Shown here in pieces: positions 38,653 through 46,880 of a DNA stretch of 64,000 bases. The translations under genes and the position numbers were made by a program. Source of the stretch: Chrysophaeum taylorii (taxonomy: Eukaryota > Sar > Pelagophyceae > Pelagomonadales > Pelagomonadaceae); the NCBI GenBank assembly GCA_029834535.1, contig JAQMWT010000309.1:62001-126000 (forward strand), given 5' to 3'. Every line of letters begins with the position of its first letter. Position 1 is the first letter of the stretch. The notes under the pieces are model-generated. The model did not search any database. It was not told where the DNA came from and worked only from the letters and a program-made list of their open reading frames with translations.

Positions 38653-39519
38653 TCACTCATTTATCATCATCACGCGGTAGTCGACTTTCGAGGTGCTGCG
38701 GAGGAGGAAGCGGACGACGGGGCCGAAGAAGTGGTAGAAGAGGGTCGTCGCGCGGAGCACGAAAGGGGCGTAGTAGATGCGAGAGCCCGAGGCGACCGCC
38801 CGGATTACCGCATCCGCCGCCTCGTCGACCGAAAGCGCAGCGCCCGTGAGGAGCCTGGAAAGCGGGGGAATGCGGTCTCGGGAGCCGGGGTTGTTCGAGA
38901 AGTAATTCGAGTGGGTCTCGCCGAGGACGACGATCTGGGGCTTGAGTTTCGAGCCGGCGCAGTCGGCGTCGAGGCTCTCGAAGAGGCCTTGGAGCGCCCA
39001 CCTCGCGCACGAGTACGACGTCGCGCCGGCGATGGGGCAGATGCCGCAGGGACTCTGCACAAAGACGAGCCGGCCGCCTCTCTCGAGCATACCGGGAAGG
39101 AGCTTGCGGGTGAGGTGGGCAGCGGCGAGAAATGGAGCGTCTAGGCAGAACTTGATATCCGTCGCTTCCGCTTCGGTGAGAAAACGGAAGCGGCCGGCGC
39201 CGGCGCAGTGTACGACCATCCAGGGCGCGGCGGCCCCCAAGTCCGCCGCCTCGACGGCAGCGGGATCCGAGCAGTCGCACGCGATCGCCCGCGCCTCGCC
39301 GCCCGTCTCGCGTATTTCGGCGACAAGCTCCTCGAGTTTATCCTCGCTCCGCGCCACAACCACCACGGACGCCCCCAGCGCCGCCAGCTTGAGAGCGACG
39401 GCGCGTCCGATCCCCTGCGAGGCGCCGGTGATCACCACCGTCTTCCCTTGCACCGCTGCGACCCGACGGAGCGGCCAGACGGTCGTCGTCGTCGTCGCAA
39501 ACTTGTTGAACAACAACAT
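38653..39519 (-). CDS. Short-chain dehydrogenase/reductase with Arg in place of catalytic Lys
   Basis: 288 residues. A Rossmann-fold SDR: TGASQGIG (NADP(H)-binding glycine motif, about 31-38), VVVVARSEDKLEELVAEI (Arg/Ser after beta-2 favours NADPH), DCSD, and HCAGAG in place of NNAG. The catalytic region is VFVQSPCGICPIAGATSYSCARWALQG. The Ser and Tyr are present, but the YxxxK lysine is Arg (AGG codon). The C-terminal part (hydrophobic, LRATTLFYHFFGPVVRFLL) could attach to the ER membrane, as in 3-ketodihydrosphingosine reductase and SDR7-type enzymes, which it resembles in length and layout. The exact substrate is unknown. The start at 39519 lies 47 bp from the divergent gene at 39567. Confidence 0.8.
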   Translation of the reverse strand: MLLFNKFATTTTTVWPLRRVAAVQGKTVVITGASQGIGRAVALKLAALGASVVVVARSEDKLEELVAEIRETGGEARAIACDCSDPAAVEAADLGAAAPWMVVHCAGAGRFRFLTEAEATDIKFCLDAPFLAAAHLTRKLLPGMLERGGRLVFVQSPCGICPIAGATSYSCARWALQGLFESLDADCAGSKLKPQIVVLGETHSNYFSNNPGSRDRIPPLSRLLTGAALSVDEAADAVIRAVASGSRIYYAPFVLRATTLFYHFFGPVVRFLLRSTSKVDYRVMMINE

Positions 39520-39566
39520 GTGGTGGTTGAAAAACTAGCCCTCCTCTTCTCGCGCATAAGAGGGTA
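39520..39566. promoter_or_regulatory. 47-bp shared divergent start region
   Basis: Separates the ATGs of the minus-strand SDR and the plus-strand membrane protein. If both starts are right, the two genes have overlapping 5' leaders or a bidirectional promoter. No TATA motif is visible. Confidence 0.35.
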
Positions 39567-40064
39567 ATGAAGATTGTGATGATTTTTTTGAGCCTGGTGG
39601 CGGCCGCGGCCGCGAGGTTGTTGTTTCCCAGCAAGAGTAGCAAGGGGACCGCACGAAAGAAGGAGGGGCTATCGCCGCATAGAGCTCTCTACGCCCTAAC
39701 AAGCATCAACACGGCCGTAGCCGTATACACCAACGACTACAAGAAAGTGCCCTGGCCCATCCGCAAACACGGCCCCCCGAACCTCATATACTCCAAACTT
39801 TTCTATTTCGCGCGACTCCGACCGCGCGTCCTCTTCGTGATCGGGGCATACCTGCGCGCGCTCCAGCTCACGACCCCCGCCCAGCACATCTTCGATCCGA
39901 AAATAGGCTGCGGCATCGGCCTCAACATCCTCGCTTTGTTTGCGGGGGCCCGCTGGCCCGCTCCGATCGTCCTCGGTTGGGCTAGTTCGAGGTTCTTCTG
40001 GCGTATTCTGGGCGCCCAGCGACCCCCCCCGGTCCGCGTGCCCATCAAGGTCGGCTTGGACTAA
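39567..40064 (+). CDS. Small membrane protein with signal sequence, unknown
   Basis: 165 residues, not recognised. The N-terminal MKIVMIFLSLVAAAAARLLF is a signal peptide or first membrane helix. A basic segment follows (SKSSKGTARKKEG). Further hydrophobic helices lie at about 90-105 (PRVLFVIGAYLRALQL) and 120-150 (CGIGLNILALFAGARWPAPI, VLGWASSRFFW). The middle contains TSINTAVAVYTNDYKKVPWP and KHGPPNLIYSKLFYF. Coding quality is high and the start is clean. It is close to and divergent from the SDR. The C-terminus PPPVRVPIKVGLD is cytosolic-type. Confidence 0.65.
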   Translation: MKIVMIFLSLVAAAAARLLFPSKSSKGTARKKEGLSPHRALYALTSINTAVAVYTNDYKKVPWPIRKHGPPNLIYSKLFYFARLRPRVLFVIGAYLRALQLTTPAQHIFDPKIGCGIGLNILALFAGARWPAPIVLGWASSRFFWRILGAQRPPPVRVPIKVGLD

Positions 40065-40666
40065 CCAACTCGGCACTTGATGATGCGCGCTGGTGGACGG
40101 ACGGACGGACGGACGGACGTCCGCAGTTCGGACGTCATCGCGCGAGTATAGGAGGACGCTTGCAAGAAGATTTCGGCGACTCTGTTTTTGTAGGCGTCGC
40201 GGCTTGGTAGTGCGAAAATAAATATGGGATTCAACGCCACTCGACGCACGCAAACCGCTGGCGCGCGGCCGCTCGACAGCACTGCATTGCAGCAGAATAA
40301 GGCTGCGGCCAGCGCGTCGTCGCCGATCGTTCCAAGGACTTCGTCTTCTTTCTTTTCTTCGTCGTGCAACTGCGACACGCGGCCACACGAACGACGTTCT
40401 ACACCTGCCGTCATCTCGCAATTGACGAACCGTCGGAGTCGCTGCGTCCCGTAGATTACAAGCACGTGACATGCCGCCCTTGGTATGTACACGGCGAATC
40501 AATCAATCGTGTTCCCAGGAGGGGAGAACCAGCTTGGTGATCTGCATCAGTAGTTAGTTAGTTAGTTACCCTTAGTAGTATCAAGCGCACCATCGTAAAC
40601 GTTTCTCGATGATGCATGCATGCATGTATGCAGCTTCGGTCGACGCAAGAGGAAAGGGTTTGTAGG
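40065..40666. other. Intergenic, no supported gene
   Basis: Contains (GGAC)n at 40096-40122 and a TTAG tandem at 40551-40568 like the 3' tail of the LINE at 35622. A minus frame at 40061-40492 lacks motifs. Confidence 0.35.
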
Positions 40667-43600
40667 TTATCTCGCGAGGGCCCCGCGCATGATTCGGGCG
40701 ATGCGCGCGGTCTCGGCCGTGGCGAAGGCGATGTCGGGCGAGAGGTGGCGCGGAGGTGTGCGGGGCGGTTTCTCGGGGAGGGTGGCGAAGGGGAGGCGGG
40801 CAGAGGCGGTGGCGGCGGCGCGCGCGAGGTCCGTCTTCTCTCGTCGTCTCACCTCCTCGCTGCGTTTTTTCCTACTATGCTGTTCCTCTTGCTGGTCTCG
40901 TAGTAGTACTTCTTTTTCTCGTTTCTTCCTTTGCTCTTCTTCTTCTCGTTTCTTCCTTTGCTCTTCTTCTTCTTCTTCTCGTTTCTTCCTTTGCTCTTCC
41001 TGTCGTTGTTGTTCTTCTTCTCGTTTCTTCCTTTGCTCTTCTTCTTCTTCTCGTTGTTGCTCTTCTTCTCGTTTCTTCCTTTGTTGTTCTTCTTCCTCGA
41101 GGCGCTCTCTTTCTCGGCGTCGCTCCTCTTCCTCCTGACGTCTCAACAACAACTCCTGCTCCCGGGCCTCGGCGCGGCGGCGGCGGTCGGCCTCGAGGGC
41201 GTCGCGGTGGCGCCGCGCCTGGAGGGCCGCGCTGGAGGCCGCCGCGGCTAGTTCGGCGTCGAGGCGGAGCTCGCGGCGCGTCGCGTCGAGAAGGTCGAGG
41301 TAGGCTCGCGCCGCGAGGGCGGCTCGGTCGGCCTCGAGAGCGTCGCGCTCCGCGCGGAGGGCCGCGAGCTCGCGGTCGCGGTCGTCGGGCGGATCCAGCG
41401 CGCGGAGGCGCGCGCGGAGACCTTCGAGGTCGTCGATCAGCATCGGGAGGTCGTCGTCCGCAACTCGCGGACTCAAAAGCGGCGGTTCGGGGGCAGCGAC
41501 GAGAGACGGGACCGGGAGGACGTCGTCGCCAAACGCGAGCGTCAAGGTCCCGCGGTCCCGGCAGAAGTCGTCGGCGAGGCGGTACGAGAGCCGGCGGCTC
41601 CAAGTAGAAGAAGAGAGGTCGACGACCGCCGAGCCCGCGGGCTCCGCGTTGCCCGCGTCGTCGACGGCCAGCACCCCAAACCGGAGCAGCGGCTTTTCCG
41701 CGACCACGACCGTCTCGCGGGGCCAGCGCACCGCGTAGGTACTACCGCCCTCGCGGGTACCGACGGCCAAGGGCGTGCGGTGGGAGTCCCACTCGACGCA
41801 AAACCGCCAGCCGACGGCGGGTCGCGGCCGCGCCGGGGCGCGCAGCCCCGAGGCCGCGACGACGCCGACGGCGACGGTCGCGGTTTGGCGCGAGGCGTCG
41901 AGGAGGACCGAGACGTCCGCGCGAAGCGGCCACCAGCCGCGCGTCCTCGCCGTCACGAGCGGAACGGTCGCCGCGGCAACGTCGACGTCGTCGCGTACCA
42001 ATACGACGTCGATGGCCGTCTCGTCGCGCGGAGACACGGCGTCGAGAACGTCGGTGGCGTCGCCGGTAATAGCCCCCGACCGAAAAAGTTCTTCGCCCCT
42101 CGCCCGCACGACGATCTCGTCTTTGGACGACTCGAACAGCCCGCGGACGCGCTCGATGCGCACGCGGAGTCGCGGCGTGGAAGCGGTAATCCACAGGTCT
42201 TTGCCTATTCGCATCGATGGTCCCCAGGCCTCTCGCGAAATTTCGCCGGTCGCGACGACCGCGTCCTCGCAGGTCGCGCGGAACTTCAACGGAAACGGGA
42301 TCGGTCCCGCGTGCCGGACGCGGCTGTTGAAGGCGGCCGACGCGGCGTCCCACCACATGGAGCCCATTGCAGACGTCACGAGGCACCCGGTCCCTCGGAG
42401 TCCGAGCTTACGCAGCAGCTCCCCGCACGTCCCGCCCATTTGCACGACGCACTCGTCGAGGACGCCAAGCGTCGCGTCCTCCGGCGACCACGACACCTCT
42501 CTCGTAACTTCTTCGACCATTCTTGCTTTCTCGAACGACGCTTGCTCGAGCGTTTCTCTGGTCTCCTCCTCCGTATCACTTGGCTCCTCCTCGAACACTT
42601 CGTCAAGCTTCACCTCCATGATTGGCTCCTCCTCGAAGACGCTCGGCTCTAGCTTCACCTCCATGATTGGCTCCTCCTCGAAGACGCTCGGCTCTTGCTT
42701 CACTTCTTGTATAACAATAGGCTCCTCCTCCTCCTCAAAGGCGCTCGGCTCTTGCTTCGGCGGTCTCGCCACCTCCTCAACAACAACAACACTTGGCTCC
42801 TCAAAGGTGCTCGGCTCTTGCTTCGGCGGTCTCTTCGCCACCTCCTCAACAACAACAACAATAGGCTCCTCCTCCTTCTCAAAGGCGCTCGACTCTCGCT
42901 TCGGCGGTCTCTTCGCCACCTCCTCAACAACAACAACACTTGGCTCCTCAAAGGCGCTCGGCTCTCGCTTCGGCGGTCTCTTCGCCTCCTCAACAACAAC
43001 AACAATTGGCTCCACAAACGCTTCGTCCTCTTCGCTCGGCTCTTGCTTCGCCTCTTGTTGTGCCTCCTCGACAACATTCGGCACCTCCTCCACCTCGAGC
43101 GTTCTCTCGACAATCGGCGGCGGCGGCTCTCGTCGTCGTCGTCGTCGTCGTCGTCTGGCCGCCGCCGCCGCCTCTACGACCCGCCTCGCTCGGCGACCGC
43201 GCGCGAGGGCCTGGAGGACCGTGGCGCGGCGATGCAGAAGCACATTTCGCGCAGCGGCGATCTCGGGCTTTGTTCCTTCTAGAACCGCGGCTCCGAGCAC
43301 GCCGACGGTTCGCGACGTTCGCGGGTCGACGAGGCGACACCTCGCGTCGAGGAGTACGCCCGTGCCGCCGGAGAGCGGCGGGAGCCGGCAGAGACCGACC
43401 AGGACGCGGTCCCAGACCTCGATGATCTGGACCTTGTTAGATCGCGGCCCGCTTTTTGCCCAGACCTCGTGCGTCGGACCTCCGACGGTCGAAAAGCGGC
43501 CGTCCGCGCCGGGGTTAGAGAGCGGCGTTCCCGGGAGACACCAGCGGTGCGCGACCCGGAGACCCGAGGCGACGCTGACGCGCAGCACGATAAACCGCTC

Positions 43601-44359
43601 TTCCTTCGGCGGCGGAGACGGCGGCGGCGCCTCGTCGCGCAGCACTGTTTCCACGAGCTGATCTTCGGCCGCGACCAGAAGTTCGAGTTCGCCGACGTCG
43701 TTCGCTTCGGCCGCGAGGGCCGTCGCGCGACGCTGCAGCCGCGACACCACCTCGGTGTCGAGGATGACAGCTTCCTCCTCTTCTTCAGGCGGCGGCGGCG
43801 AGTTATTATGTTCGGATTGGACGACGCGAGCTCTCAGATCTTCGCCTCTCCTCAGGATCGCCGAGAGCGAGCGCTCGTCGGCTGTCGCTGCTGCTGCTGC
43901 TGCCCAGGGGTTGTCGTCGACGGGGAGGGCCTTGAGGATCGTCGAGTGCGACCCCATGCGCACGGCGACGCGCACCCGCAGCGAGCAGTAGTCTCGCTGC
44001 TTGGCGTCGAGCGCGGTCACCGTCTTGTCCGCGAGCACGCGCTCGCGCGCTCTCGAAAAAACGTGAAGCGGGACCTTTGCGCGCGCGACGACCCTGTTCT
44101 TCTTGTTCAAGACGTCGACACGCAAGACCCGCATGTCCCGGAGATACGAGAGAAGAGAAGCTTCGTCGACGCGCACGGGAAACAAGCACCGCGACAGTTC
44201 CCCCGACCCCTCGAAATGAGTCGCCCGCGACTCGCCCCAGAACCGCACGGCGAAGAACCGGGGGGTCCCGCCGGGCTTGGCCTCGATGCACACCTCGACC
44301 TCGCCCTTCGACGGACCCTCGACGCGGGGCGGCAGCGAGCTTCCCACGCGCTCTCCCAT
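40667..44359 (-). CDS. C2CD3: C2CD3-like multi-C2 centriolar protein
   Basis: 1230 residues in a single exon. The N-terminal domain (about 20-110: GEVEVCIEAKPGGTPRFFAV, RFWGESRATHFEG, LLSYLRDMRVLRVDVLNKKN) matches the N-terminal C2 domain of C2CD3, with its VRWWGE, F..YL.DM..L.L.V pattern. Further C2-type beta regions lie at about 255-380 and 700-970 (LRVRIERVRGLFESSKDEIV). An IQ-like helix (VLQALARGRRARRVVEA) lies near 400. The stretch from about 430 to 620 is a tandem acidic repeat (EEPSVVVVEEVAKRPPKREP units). The C-terminal third is a long coiled coil with RKKREEE repeats. C2CD3 builds the distal end of centrioles and is needed for cilia. At 1230 residues it is about half the human length. 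CEP120 is an alternative. Confidence 0.65.
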   Translation of the reverse strand: MGERVGSSLPPRVEGPSKGEVEVCIEAKPGGTPRFFAVRFWGESRATHFEGSGELSRCLFPVRVDEASLLSYLRDMRVLRVDVLNKKNRVVARAKVPLHVFSRARERVLADKTVTALDAKQRDYCSLRVRVAVRMGSHSTILKALPVDDNPWAAAAAATADERSLSAILRRGEDLRARVVQSEHNNSPPPPEEEEEAVILDTEVVSRLQRRATALAAEANDVGELELLVAAEDQLVETVLRDEAPPPSPPPKEERFIVLRVSVASGLRVAHRWCLPGTPLSNPGADGRFSTVGGPTHEVWAKSGPRSNKVQIIEVWDRVLVGLCRLPPLSGGTGVLLDARCRLVDPRTSRTVGVLGAAVLEGTKPEIAAARNVLLHRRATVLQALARGRRARRVVEAAAAARRRRRRRRREPPPPIVERTLEVEEVPNVVEEAQQEAKQEPSEEDEAFVEPIVVVVEEAKRPPKREPSAFEEPSVVVVEEVAKRPPKRESSAFEKEEEPIVVVVEEVAKRPPKQEPSTFEEPSVVVVEEVARPPKQEPSAFEEEEEPIVIQEVKQEPSVFEEEPIMEVKLEPSVFEEEPIMEVKLDEVFEEEPSDTEEETRETLEQASFEKARMVEEVTREVSWSPEDATLGVLDECVVQMGGTCGELLRKLGLRGTGCLVTSAMGSMWWDAASAAFNSRVRHAGPIPFPLKFRATCEDAVVATGEISREAWGPSMRIGKDLWITASTPRLRVRIERVRGLFESSKDEIVVRARGEELFRSGAITGDATDVLDAVSPRDETAIDVVLVRDDVDVAAATVPLVTARTRGWWPLRADVSVLLDASRQTATVAVGVVAASGLRAPARPRPAVGWRFCVEWDSHRTPLAVGTREGGSTYAVRWPRETVVVAEKPLLRFGVLAVDDAGNAEPAGSAVVDLSSSTWSRRLSYRLADDFCRDRGTLTLAFGDDVLPVPSLVAAPEPPLLSPRVADDDLPMLIDDLEGLRARLRALDPPDDRDRELAALRAERDALEADRAALAARAYLDLLDATRRELRLDAELAAAASSAALQARRHRDALEADRRRRAEAREQELLLRRQEEEERRRERERLEEEEQQRKKREEEQQREEEEEQRKKREEEQQRQEEQRKKREEEEEEQRKKREEEEQRKKREKEVLLRDQQEEQHSRKKRSEEVRRREKTDLARAAATASARLPFATLPEKPPRTPPRHLSPDIAFATAETARIARIMRGALAR

Positions 44360-44399
44360 GGTTTTTTGAAATTTATTATTTAGGAAAGCGGTCCGTTCG

Positions 44400-45668
44400 T
44401 TAGGCGAGCTTTAGGGGGCCCTCGTGCCACAGCGAGGTCGCAAGCTTTCGGTCGGCCGTGTTGAGGATGCCAAGCTCGACGGTGCGGAGGCTGGCCGCCA
44501 GTCTCTGGTACTTCCGGAGAGCCGGTTCTACGTCTTGTTGTTGTTTTTGGTGGAAGAGGCGGCCCTTGCGCTTTGCGATCGCTTTTCGCGCGAGGGCGAT
44601 CGCGTCTCGCAGAATCGCCGGCGTCTTCGGCGTAGAAGCGAACTCGATGAGGGCGGGCCAGGGGTCCTTGTGATTATTGCGTCGAGCAACACAGAGCGTC
44701 GCCTCAAAGTCGGTGTTGCAGCAGTAGCTCACGATCGAGGCGGCGGCTACGACGTCTCGAGCCGCCGCGGCTTCGCCGCCGTCGTCGTCTCGAGGTCCTC
44801 GTTTCGACACGACCAACGCGATCGCGACGAGTTTCGCCGTGCCGACGGCGTGGGGCTTGATCTCGGCCGTGATGTCGTCCAAACCGTCCCAGGGAGTTTC
44901 TTCCAACGCGAGGGAGGCCCGGAGAAGGCGGTCGTCGGCGTAATTACTACCAAAGTCCTTCAACTCCAACGAAACCGCGTCGTCGTCGTCGTCGTTCTGG
45001 ATCTTCTTCTTCTTCGGCGCAAAGCCGTACCGGTACACAAAGTCCGCAACCGAGTCCGCGTAGTCCTGGAAGAGCTCGGCGCCCGCGCGGATGCGGCGAG
45101 TTGATGTGCCGACGACGTATTCTCCAGATTCGAAAAAAACCACGTTCTTCGGCTTTCCGTAGTTCAACAGACAAGCGAACGGAACGATCGACATCCCAAA
45201 CCACGGATTGGCGTGGGAAAGCGCGATTGCGCACTTCTTCGCGTACCCGGGGTCGCGGGATTCTTTGCGAAGCCGCTCCCGCTTTGCCGCCACGACCCGC
45301 TCCAGCTCGGTCCCCTTAAGAAACTCGACGGCCTTCTTCGGCCACGCGAAGGGACAGGCCGCGGGCCGCAGCACCGCCGAGAGAGGTCCCTTCAGCTTTT
45401 CGACGAGACTTTTTTGCGAGTCGCCGCCTCGAGCCTCGGCGCAGATGCAGGCGCGCTTGGGAATCACGAACAAGAGCTCGTTCTCCCCAATCGTCTGCGT
45501 CGCGATGCACCCGAGCCCCGCGACACCGCGCGCCATAATTATCCGGGGTTCCCAGGCCACCTCGAGCTCTTTCAGCCACGCCTCGAGCCTGCGGACCTCG
45601 CCCGGCCGACGGAAGCGACGCCACCCCTCGCGACGACGACGACGACGACGACGACGCCAACAACCCAT
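44400..45668 (-). CDS. SET-domain methyltransferase (SETD6/Rubisco-LSMT type)
   Basis: 422 residues. A poly-Arg N-terminus encoded by a (CGT/GCG)n microsatellite precedes the split SET domain. It begins MARGVAGLGCIATQTIGENE with LLFVIPKRACICAEA (about 45-75) and ends IVPFACLLNYGKPKNVVFFE, GTSTRRIRAGAELFQDYADS, DFVYRYGFAP (about 160-225). The C-terminal 150 residues are the helical Rubisco-LSMT substrate-binding domain. Such enzymes methylate lysines of non-histone proteins. The usual NH in the SAM site reads NY here and the YG reads YA, so the cofactor site is atypical. The frame is complete and the gene lies 40 bp upstream of the C2CD3-like gene on the same strand. Confidence 0.75.
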   Translation of the reverse strand: MGCWRRRRRRRRREGWRRFRRPGEVRRLEAWLKELEVAWEPRIIMARGVAGLGCIATQTIGENELLFVIPKRACICAEARGGDSQKSLVEKLKGPLSAVLRPAACPFAWPKKAVEFLKGTELERVVAAKRERLRKESRDPGYAKKCAIALSHANPWFGMSIVPFACLLNYGKPKNVVFFESGEYVVGTSTRRIRAGAELFQDYADSVADFVYRYGFAPKKKKIQNDDDDDAVSLELKDFGSNYADDRLLRASLALEETPWDGLDDITAEIKPHAVGTAKLVAIALVVSKRGPRDDDGGEAAAARDVVAAASIVSYCCNTDFEATLCVARRNNHKDPWPALIEFASTPKTPAILRDAIALARKAIAKRKGRLFHQKQQQDVEPALRKYQRLAASLRTVELGILNTADRKLATSLWHEGPLKLA

Positions 45669-46047
45669 ACCAACAACAACAACAGCAACGGATACGTCGC
45701 CACGTCATGATGGCGTCATGGACTGGAGTTGTTGGAAGTGTGAACAACTCACCCCACAAGGAGGAGGAGGTCCGGAGGGAGGCCTTCTCAGAAGCGACGT
45801 CAACACAAACAAGTAGTACCGGGTCTACGCTGCTTCTTCGCTACAAAAACTCCGCCCAAGAAAAACGAAGAGTCCAGGCATCACGGAGCGCACACGAGAG
45901 AATGAATGGACCATTATTATTCCAACAACCACCACTGAAAGAGAAAAAAGGCACCACCAGCCGAGAATATACAACCCACCCACCCACCCCCCCTTTTTTT
46001 AAACCAACTACAAAAAAAAACCCGCACACACACATTCATTCATTCAT
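45669..46047. other. Intergenic, low complexity
   Basis: Frame 45707-46075 on the plus strand is a biased low-complexity string and is not accepted as a gene. (ATTC)n at 46034-46050. Confidence 0.4.
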
Positions 46048-46650
46048 TCACTTCCGGCGACGCTTGACGTTGTAGTTGAAGACGCGAGCCATGTTGACTT
46101 CGACCGTGATGATTTGGTCGCGGAGATGGTCCAAGTCCTCGTCGCAAACCCGAAGCCGTTCTTTGGCGTTGTTGAGGGAGAGCTCGAGGATGTCGACAGC
46201 CTCGTCGTAGGGATACTCGACCATGACGTTGGCGCCTAGCCAAAGATAAACCGAACCATCGGCCGAAACTCTCGCCTTCGCGTACAACATCTCGCTCAAC
46301 GAGTAGTGCGTTGTGACGTCTTCGTTTTTCCGGAGGAACTTGACGAGTTCGAGGGTTCGAGTTATTTCCGGAATTTTTGCTTTCATGCTCACCTTAGTTC
46401 GCATTTTGTTCCCTTCCAAATGTTTCAACTTCTGATGAAGTTCGTTCAAGGCCCCTATCAACGACTCCACGGTCAGCTTCTCGTCCGCCCTAAGGAAATT
46501 TTCGACGTTCTCGATGAACACCACAAACGGAATGCCCCGCGGATTCGTCTCGCCCGTGAGAACAGTGGCGAGCTTCACGTCAGCGACCTCCTCTTCCGAC
46601 ATTCCCCCACCCCTTTCTTTATCCTTACCCCCTTCGCTGCCTGCGGCCAA
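46048..46650 (-). CDS. PFDN3: Prefoldin subunit 3 (VBP1)
   Basis: 200 residues. RGIPFVVFIENVENFL opens the first coiled-coil helix, as in the family's RGIP.A.F...V. The two beta-hairpins contain TTHYSLSEMLYAKARVSADG and VYLWLGANVMVEYPYDEAVD, the most diagnostic block of the family. The second helix ends LDHLRDQIITVEVNMARVFN. The basic C-terminus is YNVKRRRK. Prefoldin is a hexameric cytosolic chaperone that hands nascent actin and tubulin to the chaperonin CCT; subunit 3 is an alpha-type subunit. Length and order are normal. There are no introns. Confidence 0.95.
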   Translation of the reverse strand: MAAGSEGGKDKERGGGMSEEEVADVKLATVLTGETNPRGIPFVVFIENVENFLRADEKLTVESLIGALNELHQKLKHLEGNKMRTKVSMKAKIPEITRTLELVKFLRKNEDVTTHYSLSEMLYAKARVSADGSVYLWLGANVMVEYPYDEAVDILELSLNNAKERLRVCDEDLDHLRDQIITVEVNMARVFNYNVKRRRK

Positions 46651-46880
46651 ACACGTGTCTGGATTGTATGTTTTTCTGAGGGGGGGGTGGGTCGTCCGTC
46701 AAAAACTACGATGAATCAGTCAGTCCACTCAGTCAGTCGACACGAACGGCTTTGTCGCTCAACGAGGACCCGAGGACCCGAGCCGAATGATCGCCTCGAG
46801 CGCACACGCGACGCTGCTGCTCGCTCTCTTCCTCCAGCTTCATACTTAATTGATGCCTGCACTCTCACACTCAAACTCCT
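46651..46880. other. Intergenic
   Basis: No gene seen. A poly-G run and a GTCA tandem (46715-46738) lie upstream of the decayed paralogue. Confidence 0.35.

Noticed and set aside
41775-43661. 628-codon plus-strand frame opposite the C2CD3-like gene
   Set aside because: Ser/Thr-rich antisense shadow; the minus strand carries C2 and coiled-coil patterns.
45707-46075. 122-codon plus-strand frame
   Set aside because: Low-complexity Lys/Pro/Thr string made of microsatellites between two well-supported genes, no motif.
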